From Bacteroidota bacterium (GTDB taxonomy: Bacteria > Bacteroidota > Bacteroidia > Palsa-948), in contig JACRAL010000004.1 of assembly GCA_016213435.1 (NCBI GenBank), forward strand, positions 1 to 64,000: a stretch of 64,000 nt of DNA. Reading direction: 5' to 3'. The notes below the pieces were generated by a model, which was not told the DNA's origin, searched no databases, and worked only from the letters and a program-made list of their open reading frames with translations. A program made the translations under genes and the position numbers. Below are positions 7,812 to 17,006 of this stretch, piece after piece. The first letter of the stretch is position 1. Each line of letters begins with the position of its first letter.

Positions 7812-10800
7812 ATGAAAAGATTTTTACTTTTTTATTTATTGCCCTTTGTTTACGATCTATTGCCTGTATCTTCTTTTTCACAACGCAATAATTTCCAAAC
7901 TTATTCCATAGAACAGGGCCTTCCGCAGACAACTATCTATTGTATTATTCAGGATAACCGCGGGTATCTCTGGCTCGGAACAGATGGCGGAGGGCTTTGC
8001 CGTTTTGACGGAATCCATTTCAAAACATTTAGTAAAAAAGAAGGTTTTAAGGGAGATAATATTCGCTCCCTGTTACAAGATAGTAAAGGGAGGATTTGGG
8101 CTGGAACCAAAGGCGAAGGCATCATAATTTATGACGGGTTGAAATTTACAACGATCGCAAAAAATAATGGTCTTGCTGGAACTGCCGTGCTTTGCATGAC
8201 AGAAGATAAAAATGGAAACATTTGGGCAGGAACAGATGACGGAGGACTAAACAAAATAACTCCTTTGTCCTACTCTGGAGGGGATGCAGGGAGAGGGCTT
8301 GATTCATTCAAGATTCAAGTAGTGGACGAGCACAAAGGCCTCAGCAGCAATTCTATTTTCGATATTCATATAGATAAAGAGAACCGCATTTGGCTCGCCA
8401 CGTTTGGCGGAGTAAATGTTATCACTCCCCTATCTTCAGAGAATAAAACAGATTCCTTACAAATTGATCTGTTAAGAAACGGCCGAGAAATTCCCAGCGA
8501 CCAGATAATTTCCCTTGCAGAAAAAAGCGATGGAACATTATGGTTTGGCACATATGATCAGGGTGTGTTTTCCATTGCTCCAAAAAACAAAGATGCAAGT
8601 CCAAACTTTAAGCTGGATATTCTTTCACGAAAAGTTTCCGTCTTCAACTCTTCCAATGGATTCAATGCAAAAGCCATCTGGAAAATTTTCAGTACCAGCA
8701 GAAACGAATTGTGGTTTGCTTCGGTGGAAGATGGGATCATTCGTTCGTTGCCGGGATTGACGCAAAACAAATTCGAGAAGTATACCGACAAAGAGGGATT
8801 ACCATGCACCCAAATGCTCTGCGTGTTTGAAGACAAGGACAAAAATATCTGGATCGGAACAAACGGAGGCGGACTCTGCAAATTCATGGGAGATATTTTT
8901 TCTCACTACTCGGAAAAAGACGGATTGCCAAGTAATAATGTGCAGAGAATAGACATGGACTCCCTCGGAAGATTGTGGTTCGGCACAAGCGGAGGAGGAT
9001 TGGTGCAAATGGATACGAAAACAGGCATCCCCGTTTGTAAAAATTATACCACCAAAGACGGGCTTCCCGGCAATAATATTCTTTCTGTTTCAACCGGGAG
9101 AGGTTCGCGTAATCCAAACATTTGGGCAGCAGTTTCAGGAGCCGGACTTGCAAAATACGATGGAAGAAAGTTTTTCTCCTATTCCGAAACTGAGGGCTTG
9201 CTTGATAATAATGTATACAGTATTTATGTAGATAAAAACGGAATAGTATGGGTCGGGAGCAAACAAGGGATCAGCCGCTATGACGGAAAAAAATTCGTAA
9301 CGCTTACGATGGAAGATATGAAGATCAGCGATAAAGACGTAAATGCTATTATACAGGATAAGCGCGGAAGTCTGTGGTTCGGAACAAGAGGTGGATTAGC
9401 GAGATACGCAGGAGATGGTTCCATCACCACTTTTGACGAAGTGGAAGGACTGGATCGTAAAGAGATCATTTGCCTCGCAGAAGACCCTTTCGGAAATATC
9501 TGGATAGGAACAACGAATGGAGGAGTTTACCGCTTTGATGTTTTCACGGATAATAAAAAGAAGATCAGTTTGATTGCGAACGATAGTTTGCTGAGTTCGA
9601 ATTCTGTGCGCGCTATTATTTTTCTGGATGAAAAAACAACAGGCAATACGGGAAAACAAATGGTAGTGGGCACCGACAAAGGAATTGATAAAATAACTTT
9701 TGATGATAAAGGAAAAATCCTCAAGATCAGGAATTACAATGCCACAGACGGATTCATCGGAGTGGAATGTAACGATAATGCGATGTATAGAGATATTAAT
9801 GGAAATATTTGGATAGGAACGGTGAAAGGACTCACACGCTTTAATCCTGCAATGGAAATAAACAATCTGAATTCTCCCGAGGTTCACATCACCAACATAA
9901 AACTTTTTTTTAAGGACGTGGACTGGAAAACAAAGGGAGTGGATTCTATTCAGCCCTGGTTCAATCTTCCCTATTCCTTGCAGCTTTCTTATCTTGACAA
10001 TCGTATCACGTTTGATTATGCTGCTATCTCGCTCTGCAATCCTCAAAAAATAAAATATCGCTACATGTTGGAAGGAGTGGAAGAAGAGTGGTCGCCTCCT
10101 ACTTCGCAAACAGAACGGGATTATCCAGGACTTTCTCCCGGCACCTATACTTTTAAAGTAATCAGCGCTGGAGCAAACGAAGTTTGGAATACCGAGCCGG
10201 CTGTTTTTAAATTCACCATCAATCCTCCATGGTATAGAACCACTTATGCCTATGTCACTTATCTGATCTTGCTTGTAGGCGGAACTTATTCGTTTGTGAA
10301 ATACCGAGAACGTGCTCTTCTTCTGGAGAAAAAAATCCTTGAGGATAAAGTGGAAGAACGCACTGCTGAAGTAGTAAAACAAAAAGAAGAACTGGTGCAT
10401 CAGAACGAGATCATCGAAGAAAAAAATAAAGACATCACGGACAGTATTAATTACGCGGAAAAAATCCAGCGTGCTATTCTTCCCGATCCCGAAAAAATAA
10501 AAAAGGCCTTGCCCCAATCGTTCATTCTTTTCCAACCGAGAGATATTGTGAGTGGAGATTTTTTCTGGTACAACGAAGTTAAACTCCCCTCTCCCGTGAC
10601 AACCGAGCGAGATGTGAAGGTTGGCAGCGCAGCTCGGGGGGCAGGAGGTGAGGTCATTCTGCTTGCTGCAGCCGACTGCACAGGTCACGGTGTTCCCGGA
10701 GCATTTATGAGCATGATCAGTACCTCCCTGCTGAACGAAGCCGTGAATGAAAAGAAAATTCTTCAACCCAATGAAATCCTGAATGAAGTAAGACGCGGTA

Positions 10801-11300
10801 TTATCCACTCGTTAAAGCAAACGGGAGAATCGGGAGGACAAAAGGACGGAATGGATGTTGGAATAATCAGTTTACAGTTTCCTCTTTCGGGTTTACAGTC
10901 GGATAACAACCGTAAACAGGAAACCTTAAATTGCAAACTTGAATATGCAGGCGCGAATAATTCCATGTACATTATCCGAAAATCCAACAATCCTGTTCTG
11001 GAAGAAATTGATCCGGATCCTATGCCTGTTGCGATAAGCGATCGCACATTTGATTTTAAAAATAATGTTATCGAACTTCAAAAAGGAGATTCCATTTATA
11101 TTTTTACCGATGGTTATGCCGACCAGTTTGGCGGACCGAAAGGAAAAAAATTTGAGTACGCGCAGTTCAAGAAATTGCTTCTTTCCATTCAAAATAAAAC
11201 CATGGACGAACAAAAAGAAATTCTGGACAATACCATGGCAGAGTGGAAAGGCAGCCTTGAACAGATTGATGATATCTTGGTGATTGGGGTGAGGATATAG
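7812..11300 (+). CDS. Two-component-regulator-type propeller / Y_Y_Y domain protein with C-terminal SpoIIE-like PP2C phosphatase
   Basis: Repeated GNIWxGTxGGGL blades, Y_Y_Y region (PGTYTFKVISAGANEVWN), TM, coiled coil, then DFFWYNE...AAADCTGHGVPGAFMSM and DDILVIGVRI. Confidence 0.93.
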   Translation: MKRFLLFYLLPFVYDLLPVSSFSQRNNFQTYSIEQGLPQTTIYCIIQDNRGYLWLGTDGGGLCRFDGIHFKTFSKKEGFKGDNIRSLLQDSKGRIWAGTKGEGIIIYDGLKFTTIAKNNGLAGTAVLCMTEDKNGNIWAGTDDGGLNKITPLSYSGGDAGRGLDSFKIQVVDEHKGLSSNSIFDIHIDKENRIWLATFGGVNVITPLSSENKTDSLQIDLLRNGREIPSDQIISLAEKSDGTLWFGTYDQGVFSIAPKNKDASPNFKLDILSRKVSVFNSSNGFNAKAIWKIFSTSRNELWFASVEDGIIRSLPGLTQNKFEKYTDKEGLPCTQMLCVFEDKDKNIWIGTNGGGLCKFMGDIFSHYSEKDGLPSNNVQRIDMDSLGRLWFGTSGGGLVQMDTKTGIPVCKNYTTKDGLPGNNILSVSTGRGSRNPNIWAAVSGAGLAKYDGRKFFSYSETEGLLDNNVYSIYVDKNGIVWVGSKQGISRYDGKKFVTLTMEDMKISDKDVNAIIQDKRGSLWFGTRGGLARYAGDGSITTFDEVEGLDRKEIICLAEDPFGNIWIGTTNGGVYRFDVFTDNKKKISLIANDSLLSSNSVRAIIFLDEKTTGNTGKQMVVGTDKGIDKITFDDKGKILKIRNYNATDGFIGVECNDNAMYRDINGNIWIGTVKGLTRFNPAMEINNLNSPEVHITNIKLFFKDVDWKTKGVDSIQPWFNLPYSLQLSYLDNRITFDYAAISLCNPQKIKYRYMLEGVEEEWSPPTSQTERDYPGLSPGTYTFKVISAGANEVWNTEPAVFKFTINPPWYRTTYAYVTYLILLVGGTYSFVKYRERALLLEKKILEDKVEERTAEVVKQKEELVHQNEIIEEKNKDITDSINYAEKIQRAILPDPEKIKKALPQSFILFQPRDIVSGDFFWYNEVKLPSPVTTERDVKVGSAARGAGGEVILLAAADCTGHGVPGAFMSMISTSLLNEAVNEKKILQPNEILNEVRRGIIHSLKQTGESGGQKDGMDVGIISLQFPLSGLQSDNNRKQETLNCKLEYAGANNSMYIIRKSNNPVLEEIDPDPMPVAISDRTFDFKNNVIELQKGDSIYIFTDGYADQFGGPKGKKFEYAQFKKLLLSIQNKTMDEQKEILDNTMAEWKGSLEQIDDILVIGVRI
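10584..10653. repeat. Repeat-derived in-frame insertion within the SpoIIE domain
   Basis: Encodes LPSPVTTERDVKVGSAARGAGGE between DFFWYNE and VILLAAADCTGHG. Reverse complement of 10616-10635 matches 17592-17611 at 18/20. Confidence 0.65.
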
Positions 11301-11353
11301 GACAATGCGTTTGGACTCTACAAGCTCTGTTCAACTGAGTTAATTAACCTGCT

Positions 11354-11968
11354 ATGAAAAAACTATATCAATTATTTTCTTTTTTTTTTATTGTTTCCGT
11401 TTATTACAGTTGTAAAAGTAATTGTGGTTTTGTACGTACTCCTGATGAATATAATAAAAAACGTAGTGAATGGTTAAGATGTATTGATACATTATATGGA
11501 CATACTAAAAACACAGAAGTATATAGGGCAGTAAAGACTCAAGTGACAGATTCTTTAAATAAATGGATTTTATTAGGACTTCCCTATACACAAGGATTTA
11601 AAAACAATCTGTACTATATTGACGAAATCATTTTTTTCAATAAAAAGATGAATCAGTGTATAGTAATGACAGTTATTTTGCCAAGCAATAAATCAACTAA
11701 TATAATTTGTCCATTAATAGGAGGAGAAAAAATAGGAAAAAATTGGCATTTCTATCTTGCAGGAGAACCTATCCTCTCATGTTTAAAAAACGATACAATG
11801 AATAATGTTAGTAATGAAGAAATTATTAAGTATACAAGAAACTGTTTAATAGATTTATATCTGAAACCTTGTTGTTGTGAACCTAATCAAAAAGAGTTTG
11901 ATGAATTTATTATTTATGATGGAGTAAGGGAAAGACATAAGTTGTTTTTGCATAATAAAAGTTGGTAA
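11354..11968 (+). CDS. Hypothetical lipoprotein
   Basis: MKKLYQLFSFFFIVSVYYSCKSN lipobox; AT-rich; no family recognised. Confidence 0.55.
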   Translation: MKKLYQLFSFFFIVSVYYSCKSNCGFVRTPDEYNKKRSEWLRCIDTLYGHTKNTEVYRAVKTQVTDSLNKWILLGLPYTQGFKNNLYYIDEIIFFNKKMNQCIVMTVILPSNKSTNIICPLIGGEKIGKNWHFYLAGEPILSCLKNDTMNNVSNEEIIKYTRNCLIDLYLKPCCCEPNQKEFDEFIIYDGVRERHKLFLHNKSW

Positions 11969-12035
11969 TCATCTATTCTCTTTACCCGCGCAGTTGCACT
12001 ACGTTGACAAGTGAAATATTTTCACTAGCTAAATT

Positions 12036-13256
12036 TCACTTCCCCAGCTTCCCCGCAATAAATCCCGTAGTCCAAGCCGCCTGGAAATTAAATCCTCCGG
12101 TTACTGCATCTATATCCAGCACTTCACCGGCAAAATAAATTCCGGGGCATACTTTGCTTTCCATGGTTTCAAAAGAAACTTCATCTAAGGAAACTCCACC
12201 GCAGGTAACAAACTCTTCCTTGAAAGTTGTTTTTCCTTCGGCTTTGTAAGAATCATTCACCAGCGTATTCAATAATTTGTTCAGGCTTTTTTTCTTCAAC
12301 TGGTTCCAGGTGGTTTCAGCGTCAATTCCATTTTTTTCAAGAAAGTAGAGCCATAAGCGGTTCGTAAGCTGGAATGGATTTTTGTTTCCGACCTGCCGCT
12401 TGCCGATAATTTTCAATTCTGTATCCAGCCAATCGCGAACCTGTTGTTCGTTTTTATCTCCCAGCCAGTTGATCCCCACTTCAAATTTGTAATTCATCGC
12501 GTTCAATTTCCGCGCTCCCCAGGATGAAAGTTTTAACACTGCCGGACCGCTCATTCCCCAATGCGTGATGAGCAATGCGCCTTCACTTGAAAGTTTTGTT
12601 CCTTTTATTTTTATCGAAACCGGATTTGCCACAACGCCCATCAATTTTCTTATCGGTTCGCCCGACATATTGAATGTGAATAGCGATGGAACAGGAGAAA
12701 CAATGGTATGCCCAAGCTGCTTTAGCCAGTTGAACCCTTCCATTTTCTGACTGCCTCCTGATGCGATGATTATTTCATCGGCAATAATTTCTTTTCCGTC
12801 AGCAGTAGAGACGCAATATTTTGCGTCTCCGTTTTTCATTTTTGAAATGCTGGAAATTGATACTCCTTTTTGAATTACAACTCCAAGTTTATCCGCTTCT
12901 TTCATTAGGCAATCAATAATGGTTTGAGAATTATCCGAAACAGGGAACATGCGGTTGTCTGCTTCGGATTTTAATTTCACGCCTCGGCTTTCAAACCACT
13001 CAACCGTATCCTTTGTATTGAACTGGAAGAATGCTTTTTTTAATTGCTTGCCGCCACGAGGATAAAATTTTGCAAGCTGCGTATTTTCAAAACAGGCATG
13101 AGTTACGTTGCATCTGCCTCCTCCAGACACTTTTACTTTCGCAAGAAGTTTGTCGGATCTTTCAAGAATGGTTACAGAATATTCCGGATGATACTGTTTG
13201 CAGGACAAGGCGGAAAAAAATCCTGCCGCGCCTCCTCCGATCACAATGACGTTCAT
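12036..13256 (-). CDS. NAD(P)/FAD-dependent oxidoreductase (HI0933/YhiN-like family)
   Basis: VIGGGAAGFFSALS, KVKVSGGGRCNVTHA, GEVLDIDAVTGGFNFQAAWTTGFIAG. Confidence 0.92.
   Translation of the reverse strand: MNVIVIGGGAAGFFSALSCKQYHPEYSVTILERSDKLLAKVKVSGGGRCNVTHACFENTQLAKFYPRGGKQLKKAFFQFNTKDTVEWFESRGVKLKSEADNRMFPVSDNSQTIIDCLMKEADKLGVVIQKGVSISSISKMKNGDAKYCVSTADGKEIIADEIIIASGGSQKMEGFNWLKQLGHTIVSPVPSLFTFNMSGEPIRKLMGVVANPVSIKIKGTKLSSEGALLITHWGMSGPAVLKLSSWGARKLNAMNYKFEVGINWLGDKNEQQVRDWLDTELKIIGKRQVGNKNPFQLTNRLWLYFLEKNGIDAETTWNQLKKKSLNKLLNTLVNDSYKAEGKTTFKEEFVTCGGVSLDEVSFETMESKVCPGIYFAGEVLDIDAVTGGFNFQAAWTTGFIAGKLGK
12808..12829. repeat. Palindrome GAGACGCAA-tatt-TTGCGTCTC within CDS
   Basis: Perfect 9-bp stem; encodes part of NGDAKYCVS. 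Confidence 0.55.
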
Positions 13257-13264
13257 GTTTGTTT

Positions 13265-15304
13265 CTAAAATAATCCCTCAAGCAAAGATTCATCCACCAA
13301 ATTCGGCAAAGTTACTTTCAGATTTTTGCTTCGCTTCATTTCGCGTTCAATGGCGAAAATTGCTTCTTTGTTTCGCGCCCAGCTTCTGCGTGCGATGCCG
13401 TTATTCACATCCCAGAAAAGCATGGACTTTAATCTTCTATCACAATCTTTTGAACCGTCCAGCACCATTCCGAATCCTCCGTTGATCACTTCGCCCCAGC
13501 CGACACCTCCACCGTTGTGAAGCGAGATCCAGGTTGCTCCGCGAAATCCATCACCGACAAAATTCTGCACTGCCATGTCAGCCGTGAATTGTGAGCCGTC
13601 ATAAATATTCGAGGTTTCTCGGAAAGGAGAATCTGTTCCTGAAACATCGTGATGATCTCTTCCTAATACAACAGGAGCAGAAATTTTTTTCTCCTTGATG
13701 GCTTTGTTGAACGCTTCTGCAATTTTTGTTCTTCCTTCCGCATCAGCATATAAAATCCTCGCCTGGGAACCAACCACCAATTTATTTTTCTGCGCTTCTT
13801 TTATCCAGTGAATATTATCGGCAAGCTGTTGTTTTATTTCTTTCGGAGCTTTTTTGTAAATCTTCTCTAAAACTTTTGCAGCAATTTTATCTGTGGTTTC
13901 CAAGTCTTTGGGATTTGCAGAAGCGCATACCCATCGGAACGGACCGAAACCAAAATCAAAACACATGGGTCCCATGATGTCCTGGACATAGCTCGGATAG
14001 CGAAACTGTGTTAGTCGGGATTTAAAATCCCGACCAGCGAAAATATCAGCCCCAGCTCTCCCAGCCTCAAGAAGAAAAGCATTTCCATAATCGAAGAAAT
14101 ACATTCCTCTTTCAGTAAGTTTATTGATCGCATTTACCTGACGCACTAAACTTTTCTGTACTTCGATTTTAAATTGAACGGGATCTTCCGTCATCATCTT
14201 TTTCGCACTCTCAAAAGAAATTCCTGCGGGATAATATCCTCCGGAATAAGGATTATGAAGTGAAGTTTGGTCGGAACCTAATTCCACTTTTATATTTTTC
14301 TCCGCAAATTTTTCCCAGAGATCAACAATATTTCCCTGGTAGGCAATTGATACTGCTTCTTTTTTATTTCGTGCAATCTCAATTCTCTCTATGAGTTTAT
14401 CAAGATCAGAAAAAACTTCATCTACCCATCCCTGCGAGTGGCGTGTGTGAGTTGCTTTTGGATTTACTTCGGCAATAACAGCAATTGCTCCTGCTATAAC
14501 AGCAGCTTTTGGCTGCGCTCCACTCATTCCGCCAAGACCGGAGGAAATAAAAACCTCACCCCCGACCCCTCTCCCCAAGGAGAGGGGAGATTTTTTTCTG
14601 TGCATTCGGAGTGCATTCAATACTGTGATGGTTGTACCATGCACAATTCCCTGCGGACCGATGTACATGAAAGAACCGGCAGTCATTTGTCCATATTGAG
14701 TAACTCCCAGTGCGTTAAATTTTTCCCAGTCATCCGGCTTTGAATAATTCGGAATCATCATTCCGTTGGTAACAACAACGCGAGGCGCATCTTTGTGCGA
14801 TGGAAACAATCCCATCGGATGGCCGGAATACATAGCGAGCGTTTGCTCATCGCTCATCGTGGCAAGGTATTTCATCGTGAGCAGATACTGCGCCCAGTTC
14901 TGAAATACTGCACCATTTCCTCCATACGTAATGAGTTCATGTGGATGCTGCGCCACTGCATAATCCAGGTTATTGGACAGCATGTGCATGATGGCTCCCG
15001 CTTGTTTTGATCTGAACGGATACTCGTTGATCGGACGTGCATAAATTTTATAATCCGGACGAAAACGGTACATGTAAATTCTTCCGTACGTTTTTAATTC
15101 ATCAGCAAATTCCTTTGCGAGAATCGAATGGAATTTTTTCGGAAAATATCTGAGCGCATTTTTTATCGCTAGTTTTTTTTCTTCGGCAGATAAAATATCC
15201 TTTCGCTTTGGCGCATGATTCAGCGAAGCGTCAAATGGCTTTGGTGCCGGAAGTTTATCCGGGATTCCCTGCAGGATCAGTTTTTGAAATTCTTTAGTGG
15301 TCAT
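13265..15304 (-). CDS. hutU: Urocanate hydratase
   Basis: MMIPNYSKPDDWEKFNALGVTQYGQMTAGSFMYIGPQGIVHGTTITVLNA, ISSGLGGMSGAQPKA, FGFGPFRWVCAS. Confidence 0.94.
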   Translation of the reverse strand: MTTKEFQKLILQGIPDKLPAPKPFDASLNHAPKRKDILSAEEKKLAIKNALRYFPKKFHSILAKEFADELKTYGRIYMYRFRPDYKIYARPINEYPFRSKQAGAIMHMLSNNLDYAVAQHPHELITYGGNGAVFQNWAQYLLTMKYLATMSDEQTLAMYSGHPMGLFPSHKDAPRVVVTNGMMIPNYSKPDDWEKFNALGVTQYGQMTAGSFMYIGPQGIVHGTTITVLNALRMHRKKSPLSLGRGVGGEVFISSGLGGMSGAQPKAAVIAGAIAVIAEVNPKATHTRHSQGWVDEVFSDLDKLIERIEIARNKKEAVSIAYQGNIVDLWEKFAEKNIKVELGSDQTSLHNPYSGGYYPAGISFESAKKMMTEDPVQFKIEVQKSLVRQVNAINKLTERGMYFFDYGNAFLLEAGRAGADIFAGRDFKSRLTQFRYPSYVQDIMGPMCFDFGFGPFRWVCASANPKDLETTDKIAAKVLEKIYKKAPKEIKQQLADNIHWIKEAQKNKLVVGSQARILYADAEGRTKIAEAFNKAIKEKKISAPVVLGRDHHDVSGTDSPFRETSNIYDGSQFTADMAVQNFVGDGFRGATWISLHNGGGVGWGEVINGGFGMVLDGSKDCDRRLKSMLFWDVNNGIARRSWARNKEAIFAIEREMKRSKNLKVTLPNLVDESLLEGLF
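14014..14034. repeat. Palindrome GTCGGGATTTaAAATCCCGAC in frame in hutU
   Basis: Perfect 10-bp stem with 1-nt centre; minus-strand reading gives (A)GRDFKSRL. Confidence 0.75.
14554..14590 (-). repeat. Palindromic repeat TCTCCCCTCTCCttGGGGAGAGGGGtcgggggtgagg in frame in hutU
   Basis: Encodes SPLSLGRGVGGE; same family as the lpxK copy but in a different frame. Confidence 0.87.
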
Positions 15305-15335
15305 CGTTTGAAATAGATTTTCAAAGTTAATAGGA

Positions 15336-16784
15336 TTATTTCTTTTTAAGAGTATAAATTTTCACGGTGCCTTTTTGTATTATCAAACTATCCAGAAAAG
15401 ATTTTATTTCTTTTTTCTCATCCACTTCTCTTGAATCGCAGTATAGATATTCAGCTCCTTTATCAATCATCGTTTTTATTTTTATGGAATCAAGGTCGTT
15501 ATTTTCAAACGCCCATCCCCTTTTATTGACGTAGTAAAGAAAGATATTTTTTGATTCATCATTTCCTACAATGCATAAGGCCGTATCAGGAACAGCATTT
15601 CGCAGTTCATTTTTATAAACAAGCAAATCTGAATTAAAACCCGGATCCTGAATATCCCATCTGGTATCTGCGCGTACATAGGCAGTCACAGGTAAAATGA
15701 GCAAAAGGAAAAAACCAAAACGAACCAGCAATTTTTTTTGACTGTTCAGCAAATGAAAACATCCATAAGAAACAGTTATAAAGATCAGAGGAAGAAAAGG
15801 AAATAAATAATAATCGTGGATCTTGGCGATGATGTGCATTTCATATAGAAAATACAGAAGCAGGACGACAGCAAATGCTAAAAATATTTTGAACCGGATA
15901 TTTTTATAAACTTCTTTTTTATAGATGTAGTAAAATCCGTATAAAAAGAAAAATACCGAACCATAGTTAATCAGCAACTCGGGCAGAGTTGAAATTAAAT
16001 TAAATTGAAGTATATCTAAAATTCTTATCATGGATAAATTATGCTCATCAAATATTCCGTACACTACCGGACTCCAGTGAGGAGCGATGGCTTTCGCATA
16101 CCAAATAAAGGGAGGAATCAGCAGTAAGAATAGGAACAGAAAGCGTAAATAATATTTGCGATTGCTTTTTGTTTCAAGGAAAAAATATATAACAGGGACA
16201 GAGAGGAATAAAATGAACGGCAATTTTGCTAAAATACCCAACGACAACAAACAGCCCGAAATAAATAATTGTAAAAATATTTTTTGTGAGATCCATTGAA
16301 AGAAAAATGCCAATCCCCAGATGGAACAACATAGCGCAAAGTTATCCGGCAAGGGATTCATCGTGTAATAATAAAAAACGGGAGAAAAAGTAAATGTCCA
16401 TGCGCCAATAAGTCCAATAACACTGTTGTGAAAAATATTTTTTAGAAGAAAATATATCCCAATCATGGAAAAAATTCCAATGATGAAAGAAAGGATACGG
16501 CTGATGATCAAATGATCGCCAAATAATTTGTAGAAACAGGCAAACAACCATTGCATGACCGGAAATTCTAATCGTTGAATCCCACTCCCATTGCCTCTGT
16601 CATTCGTTTTTGGATGAAGAATATTGAAATCTTCTTTGTAAAAACTTTCAATGTTATTCTGTGTTTGAGTTTGCCTCCATACATGATAGCCAACCAGATC
16701 AACCGTAAAGACATGAAAGTGCATTAAAAAACTTAGCAGGATTGTTCCTGTCAAGATAAAAAATTGCGCTCTTTTATTTATCAC
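15336..16784 (-). CDS. Glycosyltransferase family 39/ArnT-like multi-pass membrane protein
   Basis: GYHVWRQTQTQNNIESFYKE...RLEFPVMQWLFA N-terminal motif, many TM helices. Confidence 0.75.
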   Translation of the reverse strand: MINKRAQFFILTGTILLSFLMHFHVFTVDLVGYHVWRQTQTQNNIESFYKEDFNILHPKTNDRGNGSGIQRLEFPVMQWLFACFYKLFGDHLIISRILSFIIGIFSMIGIYFLLKNIFHNSVIGLIGAWTFTFSPVFYYYTMNPLPDNFALCCSIWGLAFFFQWISQKIFLQLFISGCLLSLGILAKLPFILFLSVPVIYFFLETKSNRKYYLRFLFLFLLLIPPFIWYAKAIAPHWSPVVYGIFDEHNLSMIRILDILQFNLISTLPELLINYGSVFFFLYGFYYIYKKEVYKNIRFKIFLAFAVVLLLYFLYEMHIIAKIHDYYLFPFLPLIFITVSYGCFHLLNSQKKLLVRFGFFLLLILPVTAYVRADTRWDIQDPGFNSDLLVYKNELRNAVPDTALCIVGNDESKNIFLYYVNKRGWAFENNDLDSIKIKTMIDKGAEYLYCDSREVDEKKEIKSFLDSLIIQKGTVKIYTLKKK

Positions 16785-16790
16785 AAAAAT

Positions 16791-16994
<204 letters not shown>

Positions 16995-17006
16995 CTAATT
17001 TTAAGA

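Noticed and set aside
8262-8320. SYSGGDAGRGLDSFKIQVV in the propeller protein as another repeat insert
   Set aside because: A parallel blade contains ITPLSSENKTDSLQIDLL at the same position, so the loop is compatible with normal blade variation; no palindrome or match to other copies.
9396-10808. 470-aa minus-strand ORF antisense to the propeller gene
   Set aside because: Shadow ORF with no recognisable domain opposite a clearly coding sequence.
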